DNA from: JAGMES01 sp023128035
GTDB taxonomy: Bacteria; Bacillota; Halanaerobiia; DY22613
Direction: 5' to 3'
Length of the DNA: 64,000 nt
Assembly (NCBI GenBank): GCA_030627905.1
Contig: DAOVRZ010000006.1
Span: forward strand, 1 to 64,000
The notes beneath the pieces are model-generated. The model did not search any database. It was not told where the DNA came from and was given only the letters and a program-made list of their open reading frames with translations. Positions 42,743 through 53,666 of this stretch are shown here, piece by piece (the stretch's first letter is position 1; the number at the start of each line of letters is the position of its first letter). Made by a program: the position numbers and the translations under genes.

Positions 42743-43119
42743 AGGGTAAGAGAAAGAAAGAAGCAGGGTTTACCTTGATTGAGATTTTGATTGCTGTAAC
42801 AATTGTAGGAATTTCTTTTGTAGTAATTATGAAAGGGTATATGGCTTTGACGGGACTAGTTCAACAAATGGGAGAATATCAGCGCGTTAGTTCATTTGCT
42901 AGTCTAAAGATTGACCAGGTTATTCAGAAAGTAAATGATAGTACTATTGGGGCAGAGATATTGGGTAACTTAGAGATTAATTGGCAATCAATTGATCAGG
43001 ATGTTGGGGATGGTGTAAGACGAATAATGATCCTGATAGATTGGCAGAGTCAAAAAGGCCCAAAGGAATATAAGTTGACGACTTTAATTGGTGGTGGAAG
43101 TTATGAAACCAGACCTTAA
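42739..43119 (+). CDS. gspI: Minor pseudopilin GspI
   Basis: 126 residues, ATG overlapping the gspH stop (ATGA). Prepilin motif A-G-F-T-L-I-E with mature helix L-I-A-V-T-I-V-G-I, then a short domain of GspI length. GspI starts the pseudopilus tip complex with GspJ and GspK. Confidence 0.8.
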   Translation: MKGKRKKEAGFTLIEILIAVTIVGISFVVIMKGYMALTGLVQQMGEYQRVSSFASLKIDQVIQKVNDSTIGAEILGNLEINWQSIDQDVGDGVRRIMILIDWQSQKGPKEYKLTTLIGGGSYETRP

Positions 43120-43669
43120 ATCTCAATCTGGATTTACCTTTATCGAGATTATAGTTGCTGTTAGTATTTTGTCTATTATAAGTTTGACTCTATATAGTAT
43201 GCTCAATATTGGTTTGGGGTTATGGGAACATTTAGATCAAAATCAATGGAGCCACAATGATTTACAGTTAATCATTAATCGAATTGGAAAGGATTTACGT
43301 TCTACTTTTTTTCGTTCATCCACGCCTGATAAATACTTTTTTAAAGGGAATATGTATCAAGTGGAATTTTTTTCTCGTGAATATGAGACAGGGAATATAA
43401 GAAATGTATCATATGAGTTTTCTCCTTATGATGAAACATTATTTCTCATTGTAGAAGAAGAACGGATTCCTTTAATCACTCAGTTGGAGAGATGTAATTT
43501 TTATTTTTATAACTCTGATTTTAATTATTGGGATAATTACTGGGATGGAAAGATTCAAAAGAAATCTCCTTCTATGATGAGGATAGAATTTGCTTTTAAA
43601 GATGTAGAAGAAGAATATCGATTTGATTTTCCAATTTACATTGGACAGAAAGGGATTGGCGTAAAATGA
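43103..43669 (+). CDS. gspJ: Minor pseudopilin GspJ
   Basis: 188 residues from ATG 43103 (GGTGGAAG upstream), overlapping gspI by 17 bases. Prepilin motif S-G-F-T-F-I-E, helix, then a beta-rich domain with F-F-R-S and V-E-F-F-S strands as in GspJ. Confidence 0.8.
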   Translation: MKPDLKSQSGFTFIEIIVAVSILSIISLTLYSMLNIGLGLWEHLDQNQWSHNDLQLIINRIGKDLRSTFFRSSTPDKYFFKGNMYQVEFFSREYETGNIRNVSYEFSPYDETLFLIVEEERIPLITQLERCNFYFYNSDFNYWDNYWDGKIQKKSPSMMRIEFAFKDVEEEYRFDFPIYIGQKGIGVK

Positions 43670-44703
43670 GACCATGGGAATCCGAAGATGGTGTAGCATT
43701 AATTATTGTTCTCTGGACCATTGTACTTTTAAGTTTTCTTCTGGTCTCTTTATCAGAAGATGTTCAGTTGGAGAGTTTTTTGACTAGAAATATTCTTGAT
43801 GAGACACAACTTCAGTATATTGCTTTGGCCGGAATATCTAGAGGAATCGGAGAACTGACCAGAGATCAAACTTTGGCAGATGGAAAAGATGAGTCCTGGC
43901 TGAAATCTATTCAGGCTCAAATGGAAAATCAAGGTGAATTTGAAGTGAGTATAGATGAAATAGGTAGCCGTTTTAATATTAATTTTGTCAATGAACAAAT
44001 TCTTGAAGGTTTGATAGGAAACTATGCAGAGGATTTTATTAGATGGCGTTATGAACAGGATGGATTTGATGTAATAGTACAATTAGAAGAGTTTACGTCC
44101 ACGATTCAAGAAAAAGATTTCAAAACAATCGAAGATTATGTTACTTTTTATGGGAAATTTAACCTTGCTACTGACGATTATGAAATGTTTAAAAAAATTC
44201 TATTAGGGAAAAGAGTGTCTGAATGGGTAGCTGATCAGGTTATTCAGGAGCTTAAAAGTTTAGAAGAACCATTAAATTCTTTGGAGGAATTAATACTTAA
44301 AGTGCCAGGATTAGATTCGTCAACAGTAGATTTGCTCAGTGAAGAGATTGATGTAAAGGGGAATATCAATATAAATCTGGTTGATGAAGAAATTCTCTCT
44401 TATTTAACAGAGTGTCTGGATGTCTCTAAAGAACAAGTATCATCTCTTGTAGAATATAGAAAAGAAAATACAATTGAAGATTTAGAGGTTTTAAAGGGAG
44501 TTCTTGGGGAAGAGGATTATAAAAAAATAGCTCCTTATCTAACAGTTTCATCAGAATATTTTAGAATAACTAGCAAGGCTCGATCCCTAACATCTTCTTT
44601 AGAGAAAGTTATCATAGTAGAAGTATTACGAATACCAGAGGAAATGAATAAAGATCAGGTATTAGAGTGGCGAACAGAAATTTTATCATGGATTGAGTCT
44701 TGA
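43666..44703 (+). CDS. gspK: Minor pseudopilin GspK
   Basis: 345 residues, start overlapping the gspJ stop (ATGA). A short leader is followed by the G-V-A-L-I-I-V-L-W-T helix (lacking Glu5, as in GspK), and a large helical insertion with repeated L-x-S-L-E-E-L and V-P-G-L-D-S-S SAM-like motifs. It caps the pseudopilus tip. Confidence 0.88.
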   Translation: MRPWESEDGVALIIVLWTIVLLSFLLVSLSEDVQLESFLTRNILDETQLQYIALAGISRGIGELTRDQTLADGKDESWLKSIQAQMENQGEFEVSIDEIGSRFNINFVNEQILEGLIGNYAEDFIRWRYEQDGFDVIVQLEEFTSTIQEKDFKTIEDYVTFYGKFNLATDDYEMFKKILLGKRVSEWVADQVIQELKSLEEPLNSLEELILKVPGLDSSTVDLLSEEIDVKGNININLVDEEILSYLTECLDVSKEQVSSLVEYRKENTIEDLEVLKGVLGEEDYKKIAPYLTVSSEYFRITSKARSLTSSLEKVIIVEVLRIPEEMNKDQVLEWRTEILSWIES

Positions 44704-44718
44704 GGAGTAGGTGGGATT

Positions 44719-45981
44719 ATGCTGATGAGAAAGAGGAAAAAAATACTTGCAAGTCTTGATTTGAGAGAAGAAAAGATTAATTTGGTTATTATGAAAAAAA
44801 CTTTGACAGGTGTCAAAACTTTGCTTAGTGAAAATTTTTCACGAAATGATCTAACTTTAGTTAGTCATAAACTTCAAGAATACCGTCCAAAAGAGGTGAT
44901 TTTGCTCACTTCACAGGAAAAAGTGATTGTGCGGGATTTCACTCTTCCGCGGGTTGATGAAGCACGAATCAAATCGATGTTGTATTATGAATTAGCTGGA
45001 ATTTTGCCATACTCAATGGAGCAGATTCAATTAGATTATATTTTATTACATAAATCTCGAAAAGAGATTAAGGTTAAGTCATTTGTGATTCCTGATTATC
45101 TATTTCGCGACGCAGAGATTTTAAAAGATGCAGGAATTTATGTGACTAGAATTATTCCTAGAGGTCTTGCTCTCACTGGATATTATTCGTACGCTAAAAG
45201 TGGAGTATTTAATCGATTGATTAACGTATCGTCTCCTAATGGTCAATTGGTGGTTTATCCTGATATTCAAAAATATTTTTGTAAATCTTATAAGCATGGC
45301 CAGTCCATAGATATATTAAACATAAAGAAAGATTGCTTAGAACAAGGAATTGAACCTGAATCTTGGGATTTAGTGAAAGTAGGTCAGTCTAATTTTGATT
45401 TAATTGGGGCTATATATTTCCATCTTAAAAATCCTCGTTTTAATTTATATCGAGCTTTAGAATCAAAAAATACTCAAGGATTTTTAAAAGTAGGAATAGT
45501 TGTAACTATAGTAGCGATTCTTGCAATAAATATGGGAACATTTTATGTTAGATATAAGTCGGTTCATGGAGAGCTTGGTATTTATCAAGAACGCTTAGAA
45601 AGATTGATGCCTCGTATTTTGAATGTCAATAAGTTAAAGACAGATTTTACTAAAGATAAGAATAATTATGAAAAATTAGTTCAGGTTTCTGCACAGGATA
45701 CAGATTATCTGATCTGGTTAAAAGAGCTACACCTTTTATTACAAGAAGATACTGATGTGAATGTTATGATTTTTGATGGAGGAATGTTACGTGAATTACG
45801 CGGAAAGGCTCCTTTAGCAACAAAGGTAACAGGAAGGCTTCAAGATTCTCCATATTTTAGCGGTTCGGAGTTTATTTCTCCTATAACTCCGAGAATTGAG
45901 AATGGAAAAGAATTAGAAGAGTTTAGTATTAAAGCAGTTTTAACCAACCCTTTTGAGAAAGGGGGAGGGGTTAATGAGTAA
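44719..45981 (+). CDS. gspL: GspL/PilM-PilN-like inner-membrane assembly protein
   Basis: 420 residues. The cytoplasmic actin-like part (about 1-245, S-L-D-L-R-E-E-K-I-N-L-V and E-V-I-L-L-T-S-Q-E-K-V-I-V-R-D-F) precedes one transmembrane helix (about 254-275) and a coiled-coil plus ferredoxin-like periplasmic part. This is GspL architecture, a fusion of PilM-like and PilN-like halves, and it anchors GspE to the membrane. The next gene begins inside its 3' end. Confidence 0.8.
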   Translation: MLMRKRKKILASLDLREEKINLVIMKKTLTGVKTLLSENFSRNDLTLVSHKLQEYRPKEVILLTSQEKVIVRDFTLPRVDEARIKSMLYYELAGILPYSMEQIQLDYILLHKSRKEIKVKSFVIPDYLFRDAEILKDAGIYVTRIIPRGLALTGYYSYAKSGVFNRLINVSSPNGQLVVYPDIQKYFCKSYKHGQSIDILNIKKDCLEQGIEPESWDLVKVGQSNFDLIGAIYFHLKNPRFNLYRALESKNTQGFLKVGIVVTIVAILAINMGTFYVRYKSVHGELGIYQERLERLMPRILNVNKLKTDFTKDKNNYEKLVQVSAQDTDYLIWLKELHLLLQEDTDVNVMIFDGGMLRELRGKAPLATKVTGRLQDSPYFSGSEFISPITPRIENGKELEEFSIKAVLTNPFEKGGGVNE

Positions 45982-46528
45982 ACTTACTTCACGTGAAAAG
46001 AAATTATTAATTTTTGCAGGTGTTTTTATCATTATAGGTTCCTTTATGCGTTGGTTTTTTCTACCTGCGTGGGATGAATATGATAGTGTCAAAAAAGCAT
46101 TGGCAAAAGCTAAAATAGACTATACTAAGACTCTTGATATAGCTAATATGGAAAGAGATTTTCAAAAGAGATATAACGCTTATCATCAAGCATATCAAGA
46201 ATTAAGATCTCATTATTTTGCAAAAACAGACGAAAAAGAAGGAATTTTAGAATTTATCGGTTTATTAGAAGAGATCGCTGATGGTAGTGGAGTAATTATT
46301 GTTAGTAAAAATCCATTGGGTATTGCTGAAAAAGAAGGTTATAGAAACATGAAGGTTAATCTAACTTTGAAAGGAACAACTGAAGATTTGACAAATCTAT
46401 TGCTGGCGATTAGGAGTTCCTCTATTGCTATAAATGTGGATTATTTACGGATTGATCTCGATCGTCAAAACCGACTTTTACAGATGAAATTAAATCTATC
46501 CACATTACTTCTAGAGGAGGGAGAATAA
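45974..46528 (+). CDS. gspM: GspM/PilO-like inner-membrane protein
   Basis: About 184 residues from ATG 45974 (GGGGGAGGGG upstream), overlapping gspL by 8 bases. One N-terminal transmembrane helix (L-L-I-F-A-G-V-F-I-I-I-G-S-F), a coiled-coil segment, and a ferredoxin-like fold typical of GspM/PilO, the partner of GspL. Confidence 0.78.
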   Translation: MSKLTSREKKLLIFAGVFIIIGSFMRWFFLPAWDEYDSVKKALAKAKIDYTKTLDIANMERDFQKRYNAYHQAYQELRSHYFAKTDEKEGILEFIGLLEEIADGSGVIIVSKNPLGIAEKEGYRNMKVNLTLKGTTEDLTNLLLAIRSSSIAINVDYLRIDLDRQNRLLQMKLNLSTLLLEEGE

Positions 46529-46530
46529 AG

Positions 46531-47049
46531 ATGCTTAATCATAAAATGAATCGCCGTATATTTTTATTGCTCATTCTTCTTCTTTTGATTAGTCTTTCTT
46601 ATTTAGCCTTGGAAATATCGATTTACTATGAAGGAGGTTGGCAATTAGTACAAGGTCAAGAAGGTTTTCTAACTCCAAATGAAAAATCGCCTTTTATTGT
46701 AAAACTACCAAGCAAACAGGTGTACGATGAAGATGAATGGGATGTTTTGCGTAATGGAAAGTTATTTTTTAAACTATTACCAGTTCAGCAAAATAATAAT
46801 CAACAAATAACAGATACTAATCCTGGGCTAATTATAGAACTTCCCAAACCTGTATGCCTCTGGAATGTGGTTGGGGTCTTGTTAGGTAATGAAGCAAAGG
46901 CGATTATGGAACATAAAGAGAATCACATAAGCCAGACAGTGACCGTAGGCAGTAAACTGGAAGAATTTGAAGTTATAGAGATTAAAAAAGAATCTGTACT
47001 TGTTAAAAGTTCTGAAGCAGAGTTTAGATTAGAATTGGGAGGAATGTAA
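46531..47049 (+). CDS. gspC: GspC/PilP-like periplasmic linker protein
   Basis: 172 residues. One N-terminal transmembrane helix (residues 9-28) is followed by a linker and a small beta domain: V-V-G-V-L-L-G-N-E-A-K-A-I-M, then V-T-V-G-S-K-L-E-E-F-E-V-I-E-I and S-V-L-V-K-S-S-E-A-E-F-R-L. This is the homology-region pattern of GspC and PilP, which bind the secretin N-terminal domain. No PDZ domain. Position next to gspD supports the role. Assignment rests on pattern and context. Confidence 0.65.
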   Translation: MLNHKMNRRIFLLLILLLLISLSYLALEISIYYEGGWQLVQGQEGFLTPNEKSPFIVKLPSKQVYDEDEWDVLRNGKLFFKLLPVQQNNNQQITDTNPGLIIELPKPVCLWNVVGVLLGNEAKAIMEHKENHISQTVTVGSKLEEFEVIEIKKESVLVKSSEAEFRLELGGM

Positions 47050-48846
47050 ATGAAGGGGAAAAGATTTTCTATTATTTTTATTGTACTTATGATTTCATTC
47101 TGTTCATTTATGGCTGCTGAGAGTGTTCATGCTGCTGATTTAATAACTTTAAGTGTTAAAGATGGAGATATTAGAGATGTTTTAGGGATGATGGGGGAAC
47201 AGAGTGGACTAAATATCGTTCCTGACTCATCCGTCACGGGTCAGGTTACTTTAACTTTAACCGATGTAACAGCAGAGGATGCTTTGCAAGCGCTTTTGAA
47301 AGTATATCACTATAATTATGAAAAAGTAAACGATAATACATATATCATCAGTGAGCAACCATTTAAAGAGCCATATTTATTAGAGATAGTAGACAGAAAA
47401 TTAACATTAGTTTCACAATCAATAGATATTATGCGAATTTTGAATGACATAGCGACCAAAGGTAAGATTAACCTTTTATATGATCAGAGTGTAAATAGCC
47501 TAGTTAACGCGAATTTAATTGGAGTAGATTTGATAGAAGGGTTGAAATCTCTTACTTCAGCTAACAATCTGATTATGACCGAAAGAAATGGGATTTATAC
47601 CATTGTATCGGGTATGAGCTCACAACAAGGACGCCAAATGGCAGTAAGTATATCTAACGGACTTGTTTCCATTGATGTTAAAAATGGTGATATAAATGAA
47701 TTATTACGGTCGATTGCAGATCAGACAGACGAAATTGATTTAGTACTTTTTGGTGGAAATCATCAATTGGTAGATATGAAAATTCATGATATTCCAATTC
47801 ATCAAGCGATTGAGATGTTGTTGTCAGGTACTCGCTACGCTTTTACCAAGAAAGGATCTGTTTATTTAATTGGCGATAAAAGCATTAACAGTCCTTCATC
47901 AACATTATTAACAGATACAGAAGTTATTTATTTGAAATATTTGCAGGCAGAGAAAGTACCATCTATGTTACCAAATATCTTTCCTGCAACGAATATTAAA
48001 GTAATCAAAGAGTTGAATGCACTTGCTGTAGTAGGGACTACGGATGATATTGGAAATCTTAAAGAATATCTGGTCCAGATTGACAAGAAAATTCCACAGA
48101 TTGTGGTTGAAGCGATTATTATTCAGGTCACCAGGAATACAGGTAACAGCCCTTTCCTAAAATTGGGAGTTAGAGCAAATGAATCTGAAGGTGGGGCAGT
48201 ACTTCTTGATACAGTTTTGGGTAAGTTAACCTTTAATTCTATACTCAAGTTGACACCTGAGTTCTATATAAGTTTGGAAAATTTAATCGATGATGGTGTA
48301 GTAACCCTTAAAGCACGGCCAAATATTACGACTCTTAATGGTTGTCAAGCCAAGATTAACGTAGGAAGTGTTCAGTATTATAAAACTACTACATCTTCAG
48401 GAGATGACCAACAGGATCAGACTCAATATCAGAGTATCAATGCAGGTATAACCTTAGAGGTTACTCCTTGGGTCAGTAGCACAGGAGAGATTACCTTAGA
48501 TCTGCATCCGAGCATAAGTAGTTTGGGTGGTGCTGCAAAGGATGGGCCACCTTTAGTAACCCAAAGACAGGTTGATACTATGGTGAGGGTTAAAGATGGT
48601 GAAACGATTATTATCGGGGGTCTGATTCAGAATATCAGAACTGATAGCATGAGTAAAGTGCCTTTCTTAGGTGATTTACCATGGATCGGGAAACTTTTCC
48701 AAAGTGAATCATCAAATCTAGATCAAAATGAATTGATAATCTATATTACACCACATATTCTAGATGGGGAGAGAGATACAATTTCGCCTGAAGAGGTGCA
48801 AAGAACGATTGAGGAGATGGAGACAAGATTTCAGAGAGAAGAATAG
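47050..48846 (+). CDS. gspD: Type II secretion secretin GspD
   Basis: 598 residues, starting immediately after gspC. The Sec signal ends V-H-A-A. N-terminal STN/N-domains (L-S-V-K-D-G-D-I-R-D-V-L-G-M-M and a second copy near 205-265) are followed by an N-domain with V-I-Y-L-K-Y-L-Q-A-E-K-V and the secretin barrel with V-E-A-I-I-I-Q-V-T and V-P-F-L-G-D-L-P-W-I-G-K-L-F. Secretins form outer-membrane channels, so the cell should be diderm. Last gene of the operon. Confidence 0.92.
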   Translation: MKGKRFSIIFIVLMISFCSFMAAESVHAADLITLSVKDGDIRDVLGMMGEQSGLNIVPDSSVTGQVTLTLTDVTAEDALQALLKVYHYNYEKVNDNTYIISEQPFKEPYLLEIVDRKLTLVSQSIDIMRILNDIATKGKINLLYDQSVNSLVNANLIGVDLIEGLKSLTSANNLIMTERNGIYTIVSGMSSQQGRQMAVSISNGLVSIDVKNGDINELLRSIADQTDEIDLVLFGGNHQLVDMKIHDIPIHQAIEMLLSGTRYAFTKKGSVYLIGDKSINSPSSTLLTDTEVIYLKYLQAEKVPSMLPNIFPATNIKVIKELNALAVVGTTDDIGNLKEYLVQIDKKIPQIVVEAIIIQVTRNTGNSPFLKLGVRANESEGGAVLLDTVLGKLTFNSILKLTPEFYISLENLIDDGVVTLKARPNITTLNGCQAKINVGSVQYYKTTTSSGDDQQDQTQYQSINAGITLEVTPWVSSTGEITLDLHPSISSLGGAAKDGPPLVTQRQVDTMVRVKDGETIIIGGLIQNIRTDSMSKVPFLGDLPWIGKLFQSESSNLDQNELIIYITPHILDGERDTISPEEVQRTIEEMETRFQREE

Positions 48847-48860
48847 GTGAAGAAAAGATG

Positions 48861-48889
48861 CAGACATCCTTTTGGGTGTCTGTTTTTTT
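48861..48889 (+). terminator. Terminator of the gsp operon
   Basis: A 9-bp stem CAGACATCC/GGGTGTCTG with one wobble pair, followed by eight T. Confidence 0.88.
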
Positions 48890-49052
48890 ATAAAAAAAAT
48901 TTTTAAGAAATACTTTTAAACTTTAACATATTAAATGTTTATAGAATTAAAACTATAAATACAAAAATAAAAATATAATAACAAAAAGAGGAATAATAAA
49001 ATTTATGTAGAATTTCAATGATAATAGAAGTTATGATGGTGGTGAAAATTAA

Positions 49053-51290
49053 ATGGAAAAATTGAATATGGAAAAATTAAAAGAGACACTGAAGGCAGTA
49101 TTGGATTTTAGTACAAAATTATCTGAAAGGCAGTTTACATTTTTTTTGGGTGCCGGTTTTTCTAAAAATGTAGATATGCCTGATTTTTGGACGTTAGTTC
49201 GGGAACGTATTCTACCAAAATTTTTTGCTGACTTGGAAGAAAATAAATAGAGGGAGTTTTTATCCATAAAAGAATTTAAACCTGTAAATTGTATTAATTG
49301 TTTTATAAATAGCTATTTAGGTATTTATGGAAAAGAAGATTGGATAACAAAAATTCAAGTTAAATCAATTCAGTGTGAGCATTTCACAAACTTAAGTGAA
49401 TGTATAGCTAAGTTTAAAGAAAAGTACGAAAAAGAAGGAAAGAAAAACGAACAAATTAGTAAACTAATTCAAACAATTATAACTGGTGGAAAAGGTAATT
49501 TTGCAGCAAATTTGATCAGCCTTCGAGAATATGTTGTGGATTTTGAATTGACAAATTATGAAGATTGTAGCAAGTGTATGGAAGCAAATTGGATTGATGA
49601 AAGTGGAAATAATTTGCCGTTTATTCTAGGTTTATTAAAAGCATATATGGATAAAAATCGTTTTCAAATTGTTGATTTATTGGAGTATATACAGTATTTT
49701 AAACAGAATTTTAATCAGAAAAAAAAGATAGCAGAGTATGCTTTTTGCGAAAATCCTGAGTTTAAAAAGTTTGGGGAACTTATTGAAGACTATCATCGTT
49801 GTCCTGAAAATGCCATTGGCGATAGCCAAATTGTCCTTGCACGATTGGCAAAAGAAGGGTTAATACATCAAATAGTTACTACAAATTGGGATGATCTCAT
49901 GGAATTGGCTTGTTATGCAGTAGATATGTATGTTAAAACTTGTGATAATCATATTTATGGACAAATTGGTGAAGAGTTATCTCAGGATAAAGATCAGGTG
50001 AAAAAGAAACTTGCATATAAAAACTTTGTGAATCACGCTGTTGCAGTAAGTGAAGCTGAGAATTTTTATGATTCTCAAAATTTGTTGGCTCCTACTAAAA
50101 AGACATTTTATATCTATAAAATACATGGTGGAATAGATAAAATAATTCAAGAGCTAGAGCACCAAAAAAGGAGTAGTAATGACGAGGCTGAATTTAATGC
50201 AAATTTAGTTATTACTCATCGTGACTTAATAGATTGGCGATATGACCACTGGTCAGAAGATTTGGTTAAATCGATTTTAAGAAGTCATGATGTTGTTTTT
50301 GCTGGAATTTCAGGTCGAGATAATGTTATTTATGCTACTGTGCGGAGACTGATTGAAGAGATTAGCAGAATTTTTGATCACAAATCAGATATAAAAAATA
50401 CTAAAGAGGCTATTAAGAGAGTTTTTTCTGTAAATGTTCAAAGAGAACTTATTTTAAGTAATATGTTATCAAAAACAAATTGGGTTGATTCACATTTTGT
50501 TGATGTCAATCAGCACGTAAAATATGGAACTATTCATGGAACAGATCTTTTTTATCGTTGGTTTTATGTATTTTATATTTTACAAGCTTTTGTGATAAAT
50601 CAAGAGACTCATATTCGTGATACAGTTTTGTATTTAAATCATGGGAAGTATGATACTGATAAATATAAGGAGTACTTAAAATTAATCAGAGAATTTTTTA
50701 ATTATGCATTTTTAGATATAAATAAAATTAAAACTGAAAAACAATTAAAATTGATGGTTAGTTTCATAGATATTTTTTATGATGTAATTCCTAAATCTTT
50801 GAATTATACATGGCTTATTAATACAGATTTATTACCTGTTTTAGCAGAGAAGGGTGGAACAAACTTTTTGATGAAAAAACCTCATCTATATCTTCCTGTA
50901 TTCAGTTATTGTGAGTGGTTTACTTTGTATATCGTGATGTTTGCGAAATTATATAATCTTATAGAAAAGTACAAATCTAAAATAATACATTTTGAAACGA
51001 CGTCAGATGGAGTAATTATCATTAATGGTGTAGCTTTTATTTTTATTATTGAACAAAATTCTTTTTGGAAAATCTTACAAAAGGCAACTTCGCTTGATTT
51101 TTCAAAAGATTCAGAACAGTTAATTAATCGATGTTGGAAGAAGGTTGTGTTAAGTTGGGACATTTCAAAAAATGACTTTCAAGGTCAAGGTTCTAAATTT
51201 TTTATTTCTAGAAATTTTGAGTACTATAAGTTGGAAGAAGAAAATTTTATCGGGCAGATGAGAAAAATATTAGAGATTGAGGAGGATTAG
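49053..51290 (+). pseudogene. SIR2-domain protein interrupted by an in-frame TAG
   Basis: One frame runs through both halves and codes for about 745 residues, broken only by TAG at 49248-49250 (codon 66). The N-terminal part has the NAD-binding F-F-L-G-A-G-F-S (residues 30-37). After the stop the same frame continues with T-T-N-W-D-D-L-M (about 276), K-I-H-G-G-I-D with the expected catalytic His (about 358), T-H-R-D, and V-F-A-G-I-S-G-R-D. This is a SIR2-like fold as found in NAD-depleting antiphage proteins; the last 300 residues are unrecognised. GGTGGTG precedes the ATG. First of three genes packed 1-3 bases apart. Unless the stop is read through, no full protein is made. Confidence 0.8.
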
Positions 51291-51291
51291 T

Positions 51292-53663
51292 ATGGATATT
51301 ATTTTAGATTTATTGATTAAGTTTGATAATATATTTACACATATCTTGTCAGGAAAGTTAGATAAAATTAAGATAGATTTTAATAAGGAAAAATATATTT
51401 CAAAATCATCATTAGCTTATGGATATGTAAAAAATAATGATACAGATGAAATTGGGTTATTTATTTTTTATTTGGGTAATGACCAAGAGAATCATCAATT
51501 AGAGGAACTTATTGAGAAAGTTATAAAAAAAGAAAAAAATATACAGCAGATTTTGACTCAAATAAGTTTATATTTATCAATTTTATATTAAAAAATGTTA
51601 CTGATAATAAACTAGAAATATTCGGAAAAACAAAAGTTTTTTATACGTATTTAGATAATCTTAAAGGATCTAAGCATAAAAGTTTGGTTGATGTCAAAAG
51701 AATCTGGAGGAAGGAGGAATTAGGAAAAGAACTTTATTATGATCCTATATCCAAGGTGAAAGAGTTTGAAGAAAAAAATAACGATTCAGTGGCAGATAAA
51801 TTAAACAGATTCTTAAAAGAATGGAATGAGGAGATAAAGGGTGAATTAAATTTAGAATTGATTCAATTAATAGGGGATGATAAAAAACAAGCTAGTTGGG
51901 AGGAGTGGACTGAATATTTTCAATCTTCACTTTGGGAAAATGTCTTCATTTTGTATGATGAAGAATTGCATACAGGAACATTGATATTATACAATCATAA
52001 AGGTGGCAATTTAAAAGGAACAATTTCTAAAGATATTTCTTGGTCTTTATTTAAAGTATTCTCTTATATGAAAGATAAAAAATATAAGATAAAGATGCAT
52101 TCTATTTCTTATGTAGTGATTGATGATTTTAAAGATAAAGATAGTGCTATTAGAGATTCTAAGGGCTTTATAAGTGAAATTATCAATGGAATAGAGCAAC
52201 GGAGCGAACTTTTGCATGAGGCTAAACTAACATTAATAGATAAATGTATGATCGTTCAATATGATAGACAGGATTGGGAATCAAATTATTTAGCTAATCA
52301 TTTAATTTCTATTCGTAAAAATCGTCTTAAGTTTGAGAAAACAAAAGTTGAGTTGACAGAAAAAATTGAATCCAAAAAAGAAAAATTAAACTCTCTAAAA
52401 GGAAGAATAGAAGCTTTCATGTTTAAGGAAAAATTATCTGCTTCTTTTAATCCTGAAATAGAAAAAATATACAATCATTTAAATAGGTTATCAGAAAAGA
52501 GATGGATTAATACAGTTAATAAATTAAAAAAAATTGATTCATTTTTTGTTGGAATAAAGTTTTTTACAAAAAATCCGTTTATTCTCGAATTAAAAGAAAA
52601 ATTAAATGTCATTTATGCTCCCAACGGTTATGGCAAATCAACTGTTGTTGATGGGTTAAAAAATATGGTTATTGGAGTTAACCAAGATTTAGCGGAGAAT
52701 GCATCTCCTTTATGGAATATACGTGATAAAAAATCTATAGGTGTTTTTGGAATAGTTCAAAAAATTAAGGATACAGAAGAGATTCAAAGAATTATTTGTC
52801 AATTACCCGATAAATCAATAGAAAAAAGTACATATATTAAAAAAGATGATTATCAAAAAGAAGATAAAAATTTAGATATAAACTTAGATTTAGATCATTA
52901 TAAGTTATTTTGCTATTCAGGTGCATTAAAATATACAGAAGAGATGGTATATTTATTGATTTTATTAATGACAAATTTTGATTTGAACGAAATTCCTCAA
53001 ATTGCATCTACTAAAGTAAAAGATGAAATTGTACATGACTTTATACAGGAGTTTGAAATAATAACTACTGAGATAAAACAAGAAATAGAAAATTCAATTC
53101 AAGAAAATTTAAGTCCGTTATTGACAACACTAACTACGGTGATGACCGCAGATTCCTGGTTATATGATTTGAGATATCAATTTAGTGTTGAAAAAGGATT
53201 AGTGATAGCTGAAGAAGAAAAAATTTTTTATAGCATTGAACAGGTATTAAACATGGGAGAACAAAAAATAGTAAATATTTCAATATTTTTCTTGTTATAC
53301 TATTTAGAAGGGCATAAGTATAGTGATGTAATTATTCTTGATGATATTTTCGATACCTTTGATGAAAGGCAGTGCTATAATTTATTGAGGTTTATCATGA
53401 CTTTTAGAAATTTACCACAAATGAAAGATAAACAAATTATAATTTTATCTCACCGTAAAGGAATTTTTGATTATTTTTATTATGGATATTTACGGTATTT
53501 AAATGAAAATAAAGAAGAATCAATAGAAGCTGGGTATTATAATTTTGTTATGCAGAAGGAATTTACAGGGAATAGGGAGAAATATAAATTATATATCAAT
53601 AAATTGGGTTCCAAACTAGATGATCTCGACATTTTAGAGATCCCCTCTATAAAGGAGAGATAA
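51292..53663 (+). pseudogene. ABC-type ATPase of the SIR2 module, one frameshift
   Basis: The start is ATG 51292 with GAGGA upstream. The frame ends at 51591, while the -1 frame is open through the same place and continues to 53663. One missing T in the TTTT run at 51581-51584 explains this; the restored protein would be about 790 residues. The larger part (frame open through 51684-53663) has a charged helical N-terminal region with a coiled coil (about nt 52300-52450), Walker A A-P-N-G-Y-G-K-S-T, a signature-like L-N-M-G-E-Q-K, Walker B V-I-I-L-D-D-I-F-D and an S-H-R switch. This is an ABC/SMC-like ATPase with closely spaced motifs. The first about 100 residues are unrecognised. Confidence 0.75.
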
Positions 53664-53666
53664 AAT

